NCBI RefSeq assembly: GCF_900156395.1
Contig: NZ_FTNL01000025.1
Span: 1 to 53,222, forward strand
Direction: 5' to 3'
Length of the DNA stretch: 53,222 nucleotides
From: Fluoribacter gormanii
GTDB lineage: Bacteria; Pseudomonadota; Gammaproteobacteria; Legionellales; Legionellaceae
The position numbers and the translations under genes are program-made. This document shows, piece after piece, positions 1-9,249 of this stretch. The notes beneath the pieces were generated by a model. The model made no database searches. It had not been told where the DNA came from and saw only the letters and a list, made by a program, of their open reading frames with translations. Each line of letters opens with the position of its first letter. The stretch's first letter is position 1.

Positions 1-78
1 TCAGGTTCAGAATACAAAACAGAGAAAGGCTATTTAATGAAAAGATTAAACATTGCATTAGACCTGTTTGGAGATAAA

Positions 79-217
79 GCCTGTGGATATGATGGACGAG
101 TCCTTCGGACCTGCCTGTGCCCTATGGGACGTGTGAACAAAGCCATGGATAACAAAAAGACGTTACCCACAGCTATTGCTCACACTCACAGGCTTCTCGT
201 CCACATATCCACCAGGC
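79..217. repeat. Large imperfect palindrome upstream of the first gene
   Basis: Positions 79-100 and 196-217 are inverted copies of one another, differing only by two compensating one-base indels. Inside them a second pair matches exactly (113-119 with 187-193), and a small hairpin (GTCC-TTC-GGAC) lies at 100-110. Several 9-mers resemble DnaA boxes: 83-90 continues as TGTGGATAT and 163-171 reads TTACCCACA, each one mismatch from consensus. The rest of 1-369 shows no convincing gene. The element could be a dispersed intergenic repeat, a structured RNA (several GGA motifs are present) or a DnaA-binding cluster; the sequence does not decide. Confidence 0.45.
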
Positions 218-369
218 CCAATAGCAACTATTTATTAACTGCAACAAAACCTCTCAAAAGCAACACCTATTTTGAGGCAACGACTCAGTATATTTTTTGT
301 CCTTCGGCAACACCTTTCATTGAGGCAATAGGAAAACAATGCATGTCCTCGTAGTCACTCTGATGTAAA

Positions 370-1647
370 TTAATTTCGACTCGCTTTTTCTGTCCCTGCA
401 ACAACTGCATTAGATGGAGTGAGTGGTTGCACTTGTTCCGCTTCCAAGTATTTTTGTACAAAAGGTTGCTCCTCAACCCAAGCAAAATACTCTTCAAGAG
501 GAATGAAATTGCTAGGTACCCGTGTTCCTTCTGTATAAGGCAGAGGCCGCAGAAAATCTGCAACTTGGGTAACACTATTAACAACACCTTTCTCATAAAG
601 GAAACGAATTAACTGATAAAAATGCAATGTATCCGGCTTATAGTGCCCGCTGCTGTTACTAATCATCGCCACCATCCCATCTTGAACCAACCACATTCCG
701 GCACAACGCACCCTACGCCCATTAAAAAGTGACGAATGATGGTAAACTCCTGCTTTATGCGGATGGACATGGAATAAATTGTCATTATATTTATCCCATA
801 CAAAAGCCGCACCACCAAATGCCATGCCTCTTTTATAAGCAATGTTTTTTAATCGGATTGTATTTAGGGGAAGCAATTCTGCTAAAGGATCTTTGGGAAT
901 AACTTTCAGTTTCTGATCATCTATCTTGACATGGACTTTATCTCGTAACTCATAGTCGACTGAAGTTATCCTTGTTTTATAAACCTCTCGCCAATTGTCA
1001 CTTACACCTTCTAATGCTGTTGTCAGTGGATGCTCTTCTAACCACAAAAAGAAGGGAGGAGGATCTGTTTCACTGACCCACTCATAGAATGCAGTATTCA
1101 TCGGATATTCGGCACGGTTTATACCCAGTTCAATATCACTATATTTAAATTCGATTGTACGATGGGCGGGATCTAAGCGTTCAATCAAAGTTGAACCAAA
1201 AAGACTTAATAAAGGGTTCTCTCCGTGTTTTTGTTCTCGTGCCTTAATTGTTTGCAACATCGCGTTCTTTGATAAGTGACGTGGTTTAACCTCTTTATAA
1301 TGATTTTTTAATTTCTCTAGATAGATTGTTTTATTTTCAGCTAGTTTTTGAATCACGCTTAATGGTTCTTCCACTTTGGGTAATGTCTTCATTAATTGCG
1401 CGCTCATCTCCTTTATCTGAGAAAGTAATTCCATTCTTTTATCAAAGAACTCTAGCTTTGTTTTAGGAATTGAATGATATTTTTGCAAGGCATGGGTAAG
1501 ATCAGCGAGAAATGTATTAATCTCATTTGCAGTTAATCCATTTTTTCCACATAATTTTTCCCAATCTTTGAGACTCGGGACATCGCGCCACATAAGAAAA
1601 ACCACAACAAGCACAATTATTATGATAATAGACCACTTGTTGAGCAT
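370..1647 (-). CDS. Membrane-anchored protein of unknown function (425 aa)
   Basis: I do not recognise a family. Residues 5-20 form one very hydrophobic segment followed by Arg-Asp, so the protein is probably anchored at its N-terminus with the bulk on one side of the membrane. Residues about 55-130 are rich in Leu, Lys and Glu and look helical or coiled. The remainder is mixed with many aromatic residues and resembles a folded globular domain. The ORF is long and uninterrupted, which supports a real gene. No clear Shine-Dalgarno precedes the ATG. It is transcribed away from mnmG and stands alone. Confidence 0.75.
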   Translation of the reverse strand: MLNKWSIIIIIVLVVVFLMWRDVPSLKDWEKLCGKNGLTANEINTFLADLTHALQKYHSIPKTKLEFFDKRMELLSQIKEMSAQLMKTLPKVEEPLSVIQKLAENKTIYLEKLKNHYKEVKPRHLSKNAMLQTIKAREQKHGENPLLSLFGSTLIERLDPAHRTIEFKYSDIELGINRAEYPMNTAFYEWVSETDPPPFFLWLEEHPLTTALEGVSDNWREVYKTRITSVDYELRDKVHVKIDDQKLKVIPKDPLAELLPLNTIRLKNIAYKRGMAFGGAAFVWDKYNDNLFHVHPHKAGVYHHSSLFNGRRVRCAGMWLVQDGMVAMISNSSGHYKPDTLHFYQLIRFLYEKGVVNSVTQVADFLRPLPYTEGTRVPSNFIPLEEYFAWVEEQPFVQKYLEAEQVQPLTPSNAVVAGTEKASRN

Positions 1648-1804
1648 TTGGCAAATTTCTTATTGTGACACGTTGAATCAGATTTAATACTCAAAACCGT
1701 AGAGTATGAAAAATTTGAAAACTCAAGAGATAGCATAAAATTGATAATGATGAATGAAATCTCCGATAACTGATGTGCCCTTACGGGCATCTCAATCTTT
1801 AATG

Positions 1805-1833
1805 TTGGGACAATGAACAAAAAAGTGTATAAT
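1805..1833 (+). promoter_or_regulatory. Probable sigma-70 promoter of mnmG
   Basis: TTGGGA at 1805-1810 and a perfect TATAAT at 1828-1833 are separated by 17 bases. The -10 box ends 32 bases before the mnmG start codon. This is the clearest promoter match in the window and would drive mnmG-rsmG. Confidence 0.6.
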
Positions 1834-1865
1834 TCCTCTTTTTGTTATACAAATATTGATCAGTC

Positions 1866-3740
1866 ATGAATCTTGAAAAAATATATGATGTTATTGTTGT
1901 AGGTGGTGGACATGCTGGCACAGAAGCCGCTTTAGCAGCAGCACGTATGGGAGCACAAACCTTATTACTTACTCATAACATGGATTTGCTCGGTCAAATG
2001 TCATGTAATCCTGCCATAGGCGGTATAGGAAAAGGGCATTTGGTGAAAGAAATTGATGCACTAGATGGCGCTATGGCAAAAGCCGCAGATAAGGCAGGAA
2101 TTCAATTTCGTACTCTTAATGCCTCCAAGGGACCTGCAGTCCGTGCTACACGTGCGCAAGCAGATCGGGTCCTCTATCGCCAAGCAATTAGAGAACAATT
2201 GCAAACCCAGGAAAACCTGACACTGTTTCAGCAAGCGGTTGATGATTTATTAATTGAAGGGGACCGCGTAACTGCTGTTGTTACCCAAATGGGCCTGGTC
2301 TTACGAGCACGCGCCGTAGTACTGACTGTTGGTACCTTTTTGGGTGGAAAAATTCATGTAGGGATGAATCAATATGCAGGAGGTCGCGCAGGAGATCCAC
2401 CTTCGGTAGCCCTGGCAAAAAGCTTACGAGATCTTGATTTACCCGTTGGCCGTTTAAAAACGGGAACACCACCAAGGATCGATCGTCGATCGTTAGATTA
2501 CAGCCAAATGACAGTACAGCCAGGAGATACTCCGATACCTGTTTTTTCTTATTTAGGGCATGCCAGCGATCATCCGCAACAAGTACCTTGCCATATTACC
2601 CATACAACCGAAGCAACACACGAAATTATTCGTAATAACCTCCATCAATCACCAATGTATGCAGGCGTTATTGAAGGCGTGGGACCACGTTATTGTCCCT
2701 CTATAGAAGATAAAATTGTTCGTTTTGCTGATAAATTGTCCCATCAAATCTTTGTTGAACCTGAAGGATTAACTACAGAAGAAATCTATCCTAATGGCAT
2801 TTCTACAAGTCTTCCTTTTGAGGTACAGGTGCAGTTTGTACGCACGATTAAAGGCTTTGAGAATGCTCATATCACCCGACCAGGCTATGCTATAGAATAT
2901 GATTACTTTGACCCTCGTGGCTTAACTTCATTTTTACAAACCAAGCCAATCCCCAACTTGTTTTTTGCAGGTCAAATCAACGGAACAACGGGTTATGAAG
3001 AAGCGGCTGCTCAAGGAATCATTGCGGGAATGAATGCGGCCCTGCAAATACAAGACAAAGAACTTTGGTGCCCACGACGTGATGAAGCATATATTGGTGT
3101 ATTGATTGATGATCTGATTACTTGCGGCACCCAAGAACCTTATAGAATGTTCACTTCGCGTGCTGAGTATCGCCTGCTTTTGCGTGAAGATAATGCAGAT
3201 TTACGCTTAACTGCAAAGGGCAGAGAATTAGGCGTGGTAGGCGATGAGCGTTGGCAACATTTCGCAACAAAAAGTGAAGCAATAGAATCCACTCAAGCTC
3301 TGCTGCACCAGACTTGGGTTCGTGTGGGACATAATGAAATCTTAAAAGATATTCTGCTTAATCCGATGCAGCATGATAATAGAGCCTCCGAATTCCTGAA
3401 ACGCCCGGAGATTAATTATCAGCATTTATTAATGCTCGAAGATTTAAATCTACCTGAACTGCTCCCAGAAGTGAGCGAACAAATTGAAATTCAGAATAAA
3501 TATGCAGGCTATATCGACAGGCAACAACAAGACATAGAAAAAATGCGTAAACAAGAAAATACGGTGCTTCCCGAATCACTGGATTATAGCGAGGTCACAG
3601 GATTATCTAATGAAGTGATACAAAAGTTGACGAAGATAAGGCCTTCTACTTTAGCACAGGCCGGCCGTATTTCAGGTGTCACTCCTGCTGCCTTATCCCT
3701 GCTTTTGGTGCATTTGAAAAAACAGCGAATTGAGGCATGA
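1866..3740 (+). CDS. mnmG: tRNA uridine 5-carboxymethylaminomethyl modification enzyme MnmG (GidA)
   Basis: FAD-dependent enzyme that, with MnmE, installs the carboxymethylaminomethyl group on U34 of tRNAs in the cytoplasm. The N-terminus carries the dinucleotide-binding [17 protein letters not shown] motif at about residues 13-29, followed by the conserved [23 protein letters not shown] region. The GTPP segment near residue 200, the [18 protein letters not shown] segment near 370 and the helical C-terminus are all present. At 624 aa it has the usual family length. Its stop overlaps the rsmG start by four bases (ATGA), so the two are translationally coupled. The mnmG-rsmG-parA-parB order is the classical origin-proximal cluster. 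Confidence 0.98.
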   Translation: MNLEKIYDVIVVGGGHAGTEAALAAARMGAQTLLLTHNMDLLGQMSCNPAIGGIGKGHLVKEIDALDGAMAKAADKAGIQFRTLNASKGPAVRATRAQADRVLYRQAIREQLQTQENLTLFQQAVDDLLIEGDRVTAVVTQMGLVLRARAVVLTVGTFLGGKIHVGMNQYAGGRAGDPPSVALAKSLRDLDLPVGRLKTGTPPRIDRRSLDYSQMTVQPGDTPIPVFSYLGHASDHPQQVPCHITHTTEATHEIIRNNLHQSPMYAGVIEGVGPRYCPSIEDKIVRFADKLSHQIFVEPEGLTTEEIYPNGISTSLPFEVQVQFVRTIKGFENAHITRPGYAIEYDYFDPRGLTSFLQTKPIPNLFFAGQINGTTGYEEAAAQGIIAGMNAALQIQDKELWCPRRDEAYIGVLIDDLITCGTQEPYRMFTSRAEYRLLLREDNADLRLTAKGRELGVVGDERWQHFATKSEAIESTQALLHQTWVRVGHNEILKDILLNPMQHDNRASEFLKRPEINYQHLLMLEDLNLPELLPEVSEQIEIQNKYAGYIDRQQQDIEKMRKQENTVLPESLDYSEVTGLSNEVIQKLTKIRPSTLAQAGRISGVTPAALSLLLVHLKKQRIEA

Positions 3741-4372
3741 AAGTACAAATAACGCAAATAGAATCGCAACTTAAAGAGGGTTTGCAACAATTTGATCTGG
3801 ATGCACTTAGTGCATCTTTGATCGATTATTTATTCTTACTTAACAAGTGGAATTTAGCTTATAATCTCACTGCAATCCGAGATCTTGAGTCTATGGTTGG
3901 TAAACATATATTGGATAGCCTGGCAATTTTACCTTGGCTTAAAGGCAAGCACATTATAGATGTAGGAACGGGAGCCGGTTTGCCAGGTATCCCTCTTGCT
4001 ATCGCCAGGCCTGATTTTAACTTCGTTTTATTAGACTCTAATGGTAAAAAAACTCGATTCTTAAACGAAGTGAAGCGGCAACTTAACTTAAAAAATGTAG
4101 AGATTGTACAATTTAGAGTCGAAAACTACCACCCAACTCAAGGTTTTGATACAGTAGTAAGTCGTGCTTTTAGTAGCCTGGAACAAATGATCCAGTGGAC
4201 GCAACATCTTATTGCCGATGATGGAATTTGGTTGGCAATGAAGGGTCGTTATCCTGATTCTGAATTGAATGAGATAAAACAAAACTGCTCGGTAGAGCGT
4301 TATACTGTTACAGGTATTGAAGGCGAGCGTTGTTGCGTCATTATTAAAAATCAACCGAGAAAAAGTAGTTAA
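3737..4372 (+). CDS. rsmG: 16S rRNA (guanine527-N7)-methyltransferase RsmG (GidB)
   Basis: SAM-dependent methyltransferase acting on G527 of 16S rRNA. The SAM-binding motif [15 protein letters not shown] lies near residues 75-90, and the [15 protein letters not shown] motif and the VSRAF motif that characterise the RsmG family follow. The 211-aa length is normal. It starts inside the end of mnmG with an ATGA overlap. Loss of this gene commonly gives low-level streptomycin resistance in other bacteria (family knowledge). Confidence 0.97.
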   Translation: MKVQITQIESQLKEGLQQFDLDALSASLIDYLFLLNKWNLAYNLTAIRDLESMVGKHILDSLAILPWLKGKHIIDVGTGAGLPGIPLAIARPDFNFVLLDSNGKKTRFLNEVKRQLNLKNVEIVQFRVENYHPTQGFDTVVSRAFSSLEQMIQWTQHLIADDGIWLAMKGRYPDSELNEIKQNCSVERYTVTGIEGERCCVIIKNQPRKSS

Positions 4373-4497
4373 CACGCTAAGAGCTGTTAACATTTCGCTA
4401 GCTTGAGCCAAAATCAGAACAGTGTGGCCAAGAGGGATGAAATGTAAACAGGTGCTGAATGTTCTCTGCTTATTCGAGTTTAACCAAGGAATAAATC

Positions 4498-5268
4498 ATG
4501 GCAAAAGTTATAGCCATTGCCAATCAAAAAGGTGGAGTAGGCAAAACCACTACTGCGATTAATTTAGCTGCTTCTTTGGCAGCAAATCGACAACAGGTTT
4601 TACTGATTGACTTGGATCCTCAAGGCAATGCCACTATGGGAAGTGGTGTCGATAAAAGCCAATTGGTTCATACAACCAATGATGTATTACTGCATGATTG
4701 TCTTGCTGAACAAGCATGCCTTGCTACAACCAGTGGTTATGATTTAATTCCGGGCAATGATGATTTAACGGTGGCTGAAGTTAGCCTAATGGAACGCAAT
4801 CACCGTGAAACCTTTTTGTATAAGGCCCTACAGCCCATTCAAAATAACTATGATTTTATCCTGATTGATTGTCCACCCGCTTTGAATACGCTGACTATAA
4901 ATGCTTTTGTTGCTGCTGATTCTGTCCTTATTCCAATGCAGTGTGAATACTATGCCCTCGAGGGGTTAGCTGCCCTGCTTTCAACTATTGAGCAAGTTAA
5001 AGCATCAGTAAATCCTCGGTTACATCTTGAGGGACTGTTACGAACCATGTACGATGCGCGTAATCGATTGTGTTCTGAGGTATCTAAGCAACTCATAGAA
5101 CATTTTCCAAGTAAGGTCTACAGAACCGTAATACCGCGTAATGTCAGACTTGCTGAAGCACCAAGCCACGGATTGCCAGCTTTACACTATGATAAAACAT
5201 CGCCAGGTGCAGCAGCCTATATGGTACTCGCTTCCGAGTTGATTAATAAACAGACTGTAGCAGGATAA
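4498..5268 (+). CDS. parA: Chromosome partitioning ATPase ParA (Soj family)
   Basis: Deviant Walker A ATPase that works with ParB and parS DNA to segregate the replication-origin region. The N-terminus reads AKVIAIANQKGGVGKTTT, with the deviant P-loop KGGVGKTT near residues 10-17. DLDPQGNAT follows near residues 40-48 and LIDCPP near residue 122. The 256-aa length and the absence of an N-terminal HTH fit the small chromosomal Soj type. A good ribosome site (AAGGA) lies 10 bases before the ATG. It is separated from parB by 12 bases, so they form one operon. Confidence 0.97.
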   Translation: MAKVIAIANQKGGVGKTTTAINLAASLAANRQQVLLIDLDPQGNATMGSGVDKSQLVHTTNDVLLHDCLAEQACLATTSGYDLIPGNDDLTVAEVSLMERNHRETFLYKALQPIQNNYDFILIDCPPALNTLTINAFVAADSVLIPMQCEYYALEGLAALLSTIEQVKASVNPRLHLEGLLRTMYDARNRLCSEVSKQLIEHFPSKVYRTVIPRNVRLAEAPSHGLPALHYDKTSPGAAAYMVLASELINKQTVAG

Positions 5269-5280
5269 ATGGGGTAACTT

Positions 5281-6153
5281 ATGACAGTAAAACGTAGTAG
5301 TTTAGGGCGTAACTTATCCGCGTTATTAAGCCAATCGAGTAGCTCTATTCTAAATGAGAAACCGCAAGCTGAAAGTCTCAAACTCGCAGTAGACTCTCTG
5401 CAGCCTGGAAAATATCAACCGCGTGGTGAAATGGAAGAAGCACCTTTGATGGAGCTAGCTCAATCAATCAAAAAACAAGGCTTGCTACAACCTCTTTTGG
5501 TTCGCGAACTAAGTGATGGCCGTTATGAAATTATTGCAGGTGAGCGTCGTTGGCGTGCCAGCCAATTAGCAGGCCTGACAGAAGTTCCTGTTATTTTGAA
5601 GCAGGTTGATGATGAAACAGCGATGGCGATGGCCTTAGTTGAAAATTTACAGCGTGAGGATCTGAATGCTATGGATCAAGCCCGTGCCATGCATAGGCTC
5701 ACTCATGAATTTTCCTTAACCCATCAACAAGTGGCCGATCTTTTGTGTAAATCAAGAGCTGCAGTAAGCAATTTCTTACGATTATTGGCTCTATCAGCTG
5801 GAGTCAAAAAGCTTTTGGAACATGGTGATCTGGACATGGGACATGCACGTGCCTTGCTCATGCTAGAAGAAGAGCAACAAAATCAGGTGGCCCAGCTAAT
5901 CATTGCCAAAAATTTATCGGTACGCGAAACTGAGAAATTGGTTGAGCGAATTAAATTGGGTAAAACAGATGAGCAACAAACTCAGAGCAACCTTTCTCAT
6001 GTGTACCACGATCAATTAAAAAATCTCTCTCAACATTTACAAGCTTCAATTAAACTTAAACCTGGAAAAGCAGGTAAGGGTTCATTAGTTATTCATTATA
6101 ACGATGAACACAGTCTGCAGAGTATTATTGAGCAGTTAACCAGTACCTGCTAG
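5281..6153 (+). CDS. parB: Chromosome partitioning protein ParB (Spo0J family)
   Basis: ParB/Spo0J CTPase-type parS-binding protein. The N-terminal ParB/Srx domain covers about residues 35-130 and includes the conserved PLLVRELSDGRYEIIAGERRWRAS box containing the GERRWRA motif. The central HTH (LTHQQVADLLCKSRAAVSNFLRLL) lies near residues 140-165. A short C-terminal dimerisation region ends the 290-aa protein. It follows parA by 12 bases with a GGGG ribosome site. I looked for a well-conserved parS site in the window and found none. Confidence 0.97.
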   Translation: MTVKRSSLGRNLSALLSQSSSSILNEKPQAESLKLAVDSLQPGKYQPRGEMEEAPLMELAQSIKKQGLLQPLLVRELSDGRYEIIAGERRWRASQLAGLTEVPVILKQVDDETAMAMALVENLQREDLNAMDQARAMHRLTHEFSLTHQQVADLLCKSRAAVSNFLRLLALSAGVKKLLEHGDLDMGHARALLMLEEEQQNQVAQLIIAKNLSVRETEKLVERIKLGKTDEQQTQSNLSHVYHDQLKNLSQHLQASIKLKPGKAGKGSLVIHYNDEHSLQSIIEQLTSTC

Positions 6154-6204
6154 TAAGCTCCTGTTTCTCACAAGTTGAAAATCTTGGGGAAAAGTTAGAT
6201 TTGA

Positions 6205-6245
6205 CTACTCAACCTGGGGTTTCTAAGTAACCCCAGGTTGAGTAG
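6205..6245. terminator. Perfect 15-bp hairpin after parB
   Basis: Left arm 6205-6219 and right arm 6231-6245 pair perfectly over 15 bp around an 11-base loop, 51 bases after the parB stop. No clear T-run follows on the plus strand, so it may be an RNA-stabilising hairpin or a transcription barrier rather than a textbook intrinsic terminator. Confidence 0.6.
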
Positions 6246-6365
6246 GGTATGTTGCTCAAGTTCATAACACTCATACAACAGCACATATTTATGAAATTTA
6301 GATGAATAAAAACCATGAGTAACAGGACGTAATTTATCAATCAATTTCATCATTCATTAAGTAAA

Positions 6366-6761
6366 TTACCTGAAAATTAAAGATGTTTTTATAGTTTCTT
6401 CATTATCTTCCATCTTTAAAGTATTATCCGACTTTTGGAGCTCTATTAAAATAAGACCATCCGTATCTAACCCTTTCAATACCATCGAAGTAAATTGAAC
6501 TTTTCCTTTTTGAATGTCAGCTAATCGATTCAAAAGTTCTTTGTACTTTGCTGGTCCCAAATTATAGAGCTTATTAGTTTGAGAGTTTTTTTCTATCGAT
6601 TGAATAAAAATTTCTTCTACTGCCCATAAAGGCTTCTTCTCTTCTAAAGATTTATTCGCTGCCTGCAGACACCAAGCCAGGTAATCAAGTCTATCCCCAG
6701 CTTTATTGGGTTGAGCGAACTCCTTGTTCGTCTGATCTTTTAAACTTATCTGTATTTTCAT
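6366..6761 (-). CDS. Hypothetical protein (131 aa)
   Basis: No family recognised. The protein is acidic and lysine-rich with no membrane segment or signal peptide, so probably cytoplasmic. The sequence is mixed and looks folded, with helical stretches around residues 25-110 and a polar tail. A good ribosome site (AGGAAA, 6 bases before the ATG) supports the start. It is convergent with parB and isolated, with 440 bases of AT-rich DNA before the next gene. Confidence 0.65.
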   Translation of the reverse strand: MKIQISLKDQTNKEFAQPNKAGDRLDYLAWCLQAANKSLEEKKPLWAVEEIFIQSIEKNSQTNKLYNLGPAKYKELLNRLADIQKGKVQFTSMVLKGLDTDGLILIELQKSDNTLKMEDNEETIKTSLIFR

Positions 6762-7201
6762 AGTATTTCCTATTTAGCCTAACTCTACTGATATTTATCA
6801 CTTATTAAAAGAGGTGCTATACATTTATATAAAAACTCAATCTGCATTTTTATTAATTATTTAGACTTATTAATTGCCTTCATTTCAAAAAAAATAATAA
6901 TATGATCAATATATTATCTTAATAAAAAAAAAATGGAAGGTTCGTTCGCTGAATGTCGTGATCGGTATAAAAGGGGCCGCTTTAAAAAGAATCTCTAAGC
7001 TTGATTTGACTTGGAACCGTCGCCTTTTCGACGCTGAAAAAGTTTATAAAGAGACTTGATAATTGCAGTGATAGTGTAATTAACATAAATAAAACCGCTA
7101 ACAATCAAGCCATTGTTATTTACTTGCTTCCAAATACAAAAGAAGTTCAATATTTATACTACAATTAAATCATAAGCTGGTTATATTGCTTGGAGACTGC
7201 A
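6762..7201. other. AT-rich intergenic stretch
   Basis: This 440-base gap is strongly AT-rich with long A-runs near 6885-6935. A 21-codon ATG frame at 6933-6998 has no ribosome site. A short hairpin (CGTCG with CGACG) occurs near 7018-7035. I see no supported gene; it probably holds the promoters of the two flanking genes. Confidence 0.4.
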
Positions 7202-7474
7202 ATGTTAATTCAGCCTGTTCAACCTGTTAATGTGCTAATTAAGATTGGCGAGAGTGAATATATAGGCCAATTACTTAGCTTGTCCGAAGAAAAGCTGGAA
7301 TTAAAATGTGAAGAATATATTGAAAAGGACATCGAAGTTGCTTTTTTTGCTAAACATTTTCGCGGCCAAGCGATTATCGAAGAAATTCAATTTGCCCGCT
7401 CGTTTTTCACCTATCAATTAACAATTCAAGAAATTCAATTTCAGCCTGGTTTGTTAATTAATACGCGTTTATAA
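7202..7474 (+). CDS. Small hypothetical protein, PilZ-like in appearance (90 aa)
   Basis: Short protein of alternating beta-strand character (VNVLIKIGESEYIGQLLSLSEEKLELK), reminiscent of a small beta-barrel such as PilZ. The c-di-GMP-binding RxxxR and DxSxxG motifs are not visible, so no function is assigned. I place the start at the ATG of 7202 because GGAG lies 6 bases upstream of it; a TTG four codons earlier would absorb that ribosome site. It converges on the cox cluster. Confidence 0.65.
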   Translation: MLIQPVQPVNVLIKIGESEYIGQLLSLSEEKLELKCEEYIEKDIEVAFFAKHFRGQAIIEEIQFARSFFTYQLTIQEIQFQPGLLINTRL

Positions 7475-7530
7475 AGTTACTACAGAACCTCTTAAAAGTG
7501 CTCTAAGGAACGATCTGAACTATGAGTGGA

Positions 7531-7570
7531 GTAGTCCCGGGCTTCACTGTGCTGAACCCGGGCTCTCATT
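7531..7570. repeat. CCCGGG palindromic element between convergent genes
   Basis: Two CCCGGG boxes (7536-7541 and 7557-7562) flank TTCA/TGAA arms and form a hairpin between the stop codons of the 90-aa protein and coxC. Related CCCGGG palindromes sit at 39699-39738 and 42953-42985, so this is probably a dispersed REP-like element that may also end coxC transcription. Confidence 0.55.
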
Positions 7571-7580
7571 TTCGATGTAC

Positions 7581-8450
7581 TTATAACCAATAAACAAAAA
7601 CAAACAAGAACAACCAGACCACGTCTACAAAGTGCCAATACCACGCAACGCCTTCAAAAGCAAAGTGACGTTCAGGAGTAAAATGCCCTAATTTACAACG
7701 AACAGCGATAACAATTAGCATAATTGTACCCAAAGTCACGTGTAAACCATGAAATCCAGTTAACATGAAAAATGTCGTTCCATAAATGCCAGCAGATAAA
7801 GTTAGATTCATCTCAGTATATGCTTCATGATATTCGTAGCTTTGTAGAATCAAGAATATCAATCCTAACAAAATAGTTAAAACCATGCCGGTAATTAGTT
7901 GCTTTTGCTTTCTTAATTTTAAAGCCCAATGTGCCCAGGTAATAGTGACTCCAGAGGTCAATAAAATCAGTGTATTGACTGCTGCTAGACCCCAAGCTCC
8001 CATTCCTTCATGGGCTCCGGCAAATACTTTGTTATTTGGGTTAACTAATATTGGCCAGTTTGAACTGAAATCAGGCCATAATGTAAAGTGTGTAATTGGG
8101 TGTACTTCACCGCCCAAAAGAGGCACAGACCAGAGTCGGCTGTAGAACAAAGCACCAAAAAATGCACCGAAGAAACAAACCTCTGAAAAGATAAACCAGC
8201 ACATTCCCCAACGAAATGATCTATCAACTTGTTCGTCATAGACTCCTTTTGAGTTTTCATAAATCACTTGGCCAAACCAACCAAATAACATAAAAATCAT
8301 GAGTCCTAGACCAATTGCGAATATGTAGGGCCCATACCAATCATGATGAAGCCAAGATGCAGCGCCAACAAGAGTAGTAGTTAACCCACATGATGCAACT
8401 AAAGGCCAATGGCTTGGTTTAGGGACATAATAAGTACCATGTGCTCCCAT
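7581..8450 (-). CDS. coxC: Cytochrome c oxidase subunit III
   Basis: Integral membrane subunit of the aa3-type haem-copper oxidase. The N-terminus has the PSHWPL motif and the body has the seven hydrophobic helices expected of subunit III. The family signatures FSEVCFFGAFFGALFYSR, GFHGLHVTLG and WYWHFVDVVWLFLFVFVYWL are all visible. At 289 aa it has normal length. GGAG lies before the ATG. It is the last gene of the minus-strand cox cluster; 253 bases separate it from cox11. Confidence 0.97.
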   Translation of the reverse strand: MGAHGTYYVPKPSHWPLVASCGLTTTLVGAASWLHHDWYGPYIFAIGLGLMIFMLFGWFGQVIYENSKGVYDEQVDRSFRWGMCWFIFSEVCFFGAFFGALFYSRLWSVPLLGGEVHPITHFTLWPDFSSNWPILVNPNNKVFAGAHEGMGAWGLAAVNTLILLTSGVTITWAHWALKLRKQKQLITGMVLTILLGLIFLILQSYEYHEAYTEMNLTLSAGIYGTTFFMLTGFHGLHVTLGTIMLIVIAVRCKLGHFTPERHFAFEGVAWYWHFVDVVWLFLFVFVYWL

Positions 8451-8594
8451 TCTATTTTTATCTCCTGTATTAATAGGGCCTATTTAGAATTCGCTAGATT
8501 GTGCCTTAGGGCTTTGTTCTTAAGCATCAAAGCTAAAAAATCAAAGTCTTAAGACCAAGTTAGTAGAATCATAAACAGGCATTAATCTGTTTTT

Positions 8595-8703
8595 GACACA
8601 CTCTCTATAACCGGAAGAGTGCAACCTGCTAAAATTGCCAAACCTGCATGTCTACCCTGCGAGTATTGCGCATCTGCATACAATCCGTATTGCCAGGTTT
8701 ATA
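8595..8703 (-). other. Short open frame in the cox11-coxC gap, possible gene remnant
   Basis: On the minus strand an open frame runs from just after the cox11 stop and ends at 8595-8597. It reads like protein (for example YADAQYSQGRHAGLAILAGC) but has only a TTG start and no ribosome site, about 34 codons. Other cox operons often carry a small membrane gene here. This may be a decayed remnant or chance. Confidence 0.2.
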
Positions 8704-9240
8704 CTAACCCTTATCAGTTACATCAAATAAAGTATAAGACAAAGTAACTGTATGCACTTTTTCGGGTAAATCGGTATCCAGATGAAATAATAAAGGCATA
8801 TTCATTGCCTCGTGTCCATTTAATGTTTGCCGGGTAAAACAAAAGCACTCCGTTTTTTTCAGATACTTAGCAGCAATTCCTGGTGTAACACTAGGTATTG
8901 CCTGTACTGTCATCGGATGATCTGTTTTATTCTCAGCATAAAAAGCAAGTTTTGCTATTTCGCCGGGATGTACCGTTATTTTTCTGGTTTTGGGATAAAA
9001 TGCCCAAGGGACTCCACTGTTATTTGTCGCAACAAACTCTACAGTTATTTCTCTTTTTTTGTCGACTTTCGCTTTGGCTGCATCATAAGCTACTGCCTCA
9101 GGATTTGTTTTTCCATTAATACCCAGAGACTTACATAAGCTATTGTAAATAGGTACTAATGCAAATCCGAAGGCAAACATCCCCAGCACAAGACCCGATA
9201 GAATAACGATCAGCCTGTGGTGCCCTTTTTGATTTTTCAT
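8704..9240 (-). CDS. ctaG: Cytochrome c oxidase assembly protein CtaG/Cox11
   Basis: Copper chaperone that delivers copper to the CuB centre of CoxA. It has one N-terminal membrane helix (residues about 9-29, LIVILSGLVLGMFAFGFALVPIYNSLCKSLGING) and a periplasmic immunoglobulin-like domain. The conserved copper-binding motif is seen as ECFCFTRQTL, and the downstream M-P-L-hydrophobic region is also present. 178 aa is typical. It begins 9 bases after coxA, so the two are co-transcribed. Confidence 0.96.
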   Translation of the reverse strand: MKNQKGHHRLIVILSGLVLGMFAFGFALVPIYNSLCKSLGINGKTNPEAVAYDAAKAKVDKKREITVEFVATNNSGVPWAFYPKTRKITVHPGEIAKLAFYAENKTDHPMTVQAIPSVTPGIAAKYLKKTECFCFTRQTLNGHEAMNMPLLFHLDTDLPEKVHTVTLSYTLFDVTDKG

Positions 9241-9249
9241 ACAACAAAC

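Noticed and set aside
37..354. 105-codon plus-strand ORF at the window start
   Set aside because: It runs through the large palindrome, has no ribosome site, and its composition (many His, Thr, Cys and short low-complexity pieces) does not look like a folded protein.
6933..6998. 21-codon ATG frame in the AT-rich gap
   Set aside because: No ribosome site, no recognisable homology, and an A-run directly before the start.
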